Shown: positions 40,824 through 41,880 of the stretch, piece by piece
Layout of the letters: each line of letters starts with the position of its first letter
Position numbering within the stretch: the first letter of the stretch is position 1
IMG/VR virus record: IMGVR_UViG_3300042451_000633
Coordinates: 1 to 41,880 of that record
Strand: one strand, 5' to 3'
DNA from: a virus
Length of the DNA stretch: 41,880 bases
The notes under the pieces: model-generated
What the model saw: only the letters and a program-made list of their open reading frames with translations
Told to the model about the DNA's origin: nothing
Database searches by the model: none
Position numbers and translations under genes: made by a program

Positions 40824-41346
40824 AGAAGAGTTAGTTAAGCATCTTGACGTTATGAATGACGTTGTTGGAGAATATCTAAAAGGTAGTGATCCAACACAAA
40901 TCTCAAAAGAGTTAGCAATTCCAAGAGTTCGTGTAGTTGCATACATTGATGAATGGAAAGAAAAAACTTCTAACAACACCGCTATCCGTGCCCGTGCCAA
41001 GGATGCACTTGCTGGTGCTGATGCACACTACAGCAAACTTATTTTAAAATCTTACGAGGTTATTGATGAAGCCTCTATGACTAATAACCTTAGTGCTAAG
41101 ACTTCGGCAATTAAGCTTGTTATGGATATTGAATCTAAAAGAATTGATATGCTTCAAAAGGCTGGCCTTCTTGAAAATAAAGAGTTGGCCGAAGAGATGG
41201 TTGAGATTGAAAAACGACAAGAGGTTCTTGTTGGGATTCTTCGTGATATTGCATCTGAGCATCCAGAAGTCAGAGATATTATTATGAAACGGCTTTCTGC
41301 TATTGCAAAAGAAGGCGAGGTAATTACAGTTGTCCACGATGTTTAA
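40813..41346 (+). CDS. terS: Probable terminase small subunit
   Basis: 177 aa with GAGGG upstream. Residues 20-55 hold a HTH (YLKGSDPTQISKELAIPRVR then VVAYIDEW), followed by a long helical oligomerisation region (about 75-165; AIKLVMDIESKRIDMLQKAG). This is the arrangement of phage small terminases, which bind the packaging start site and feed DNA to the motor. It ends 8 nt into the large terminase gene. The call relies on fold and position. Confidence 0.7.
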   Translation: MSTEEELVKHLDVMNDVVGEYLKGSDPTQISKELAIPRVRVVAYIDEWKEKTSNNTAIRARAKDALAGADAHYSKLILKSYEVIDEASMTNNLSAKTSAIKLVMDIESKRIDMLQKAGLLENKELAEEMVEIEKRQEVLVGILRDIASEHPEVRDIIMKRLSAIAKEGEVITVVHDV

Positions 41347-41880
41347 TGATTTTATTGAAGTATTAAAAAACAATAACTTTGAGGAAATGCCTGTAGATGC
41401 AAAAACTTTTGTTGAGGGAGAGCACTATCTTGCACAGCCACCACTTTCAGATATTCAATACGACATTGTTGAAGCAATGAGTCAAATTTATAGAATTGAA
41501 GATGTTATAGATATTCTTGGTCCTGAAAAAGGAAACCAATACTATAAAAAATATACAAAAAATGAAATAATTTTGCAACTTGGCAAGGGATCTGGAAAAG
41601 ATTTTACATCAACAGTAGCCTGTGCATATATAGTATATAAACTCCTATGCCTTAAAGATCCAGCACGATATTTTGGCAAACCTTCTGGAGATGCTATTGA
41701 TATTATTAACGTTGCTATTAACGCTCAGCAGGCTAAGAACGTTTTCTTTAAAGGTTTTAAAACTAAAATTGAAAAGTCTGAATGGTTTGCAGGAAAATAT
41801 AATGCAAAAGCCGAAAGCATTGAGTTTGATAAGGGTATTACAGTTTACTCTGGTCACTCAGAGCGTGAATCACATGAGGG
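41339..41880 (+). CDS. terL: Terminase large subunit, N-terminal part
   Basis: About 180 residues are visible from ATG 41339 to the right edge. The Walker A LQLGKGSGKDF (about 80-90) is the terminase P-loop, followed by TVACAYIVYKLLC and NVAINAQQAKNVFFKGF, typical of the terminase ATPase (family knowledge). The ATPase drives packaging and its missing C-terminal nuclease cuts concatemers. The remainder would lie upstream of the portal gene in the circular genome. Confidence 0.82.
   Translation, partial: MFNDFIEVLKNNNFEEMPVDAKTFVEGEHYLAQPPLSDIQYDIVEAMSQIYRIEDVIDILGPEKGNQYYKKYTKNEIILQLGKGSGKDFTSTVACAYIVYKLLCLKDPARYFGKPSGDAIDIINVAINAQQAKNVFFKGFKTKIEKSEWFAGKYNAKAESIEFDKGITVYSGHSERESHE

Noticed and set aside
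1-41880. tRNA genes, integrase, attachment sites and CRISPR arrays
   Set aside because: I looked for cloverleaf-like ends, recombinase motifs and spaced repeats by eye and saw none; a tRNA search program would be decisive for tRNAs.

Overview
The window is most of the genome of a tailed, siphovirus-like dsDNA phage of modest GC content. It opens inside the C-terminus of a portal gene and closes inside the N-terminal half of a large terminase gene. Those two genes are normally neighbours, so the window is probably a circular or circularly permuted genome cut between them, with roughly 2-3 kb missing. No integrase, repressor, tRNA or CRISPR array was seen, and nothing outside phage biology, so a virulent phage is likely. 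The host cannot be fixed from sequence. Strong AGGAGG ribosome sites, several apparently leaderless starts and the tape-measure motif style would suit a low-GC actinobacterial (for example freshwater) host; this is inference.

Layout. (1) 2-8001, head and neck: portal end, prohead protease with a nested scaffold, HK97-type major capsid protein, a mini-protein copying the capsid N-arm, connector and neck proteins, tail tube, and two paralogous tail-assembly chaperones. (2) 8024-23697, tail: a 2091-aa tape measure with an ADP-ribosyltransferase-like domain near its end, a distal tail protein, a 1444-aa hub, a small tip protein, and a 1351-aa fibre with FN3 domains, four Ig-like domains and Thr-Pro-Val stalks built from 15-bp repeats. 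(3) 23720-27586, an accessory cassette: three Fe(II)/2-oxoglutarate dioxygenase-like genes (one is the only minus-strand gene), a GDP-mannose 3,5-epimerase homologue and an O-fucosyltransferase-like glycosyltransferase. (4) 27635-40823, replication and recombination: small DNA-binding and zinc proteins, DnaB-like helicase, CHC2/Toprim primase, an AhpD-like protein, ssDNA-binding protein, DNA polymerase III alpha, MazG, RecA, PD-(D/E)XK and Cas4-like nucleases, RuvC-like resolvase and DUF3310. (5) 40813-41880: terminase small and large subunits.

Transcription appears to use a repeated extended -10 promoter, TGN-TATAAT, without a clear -35. It lies just upstream of at least ten genes and is sometimes placed so that the mRNA would start at or next to the ATG. 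Two clear intrinsic terminators follow the capsid and tail-tube genes, the two most abundant virion proteins.

The most exciting candidate system is region 2-3: a fibre with plant-like hydroxyproline-glycoprotein motifs (TP/VTP/AP repeats) followed directly by prolyl-hydroxylase-like enzymes, a GDP-sugar epimerase and a glycosyltransferase. I propose a phage-encoded hydroxylation and glycosylation pathway for its own fibre. The gene-family assignments are well supported; the link to the fibre is a hypothesis.
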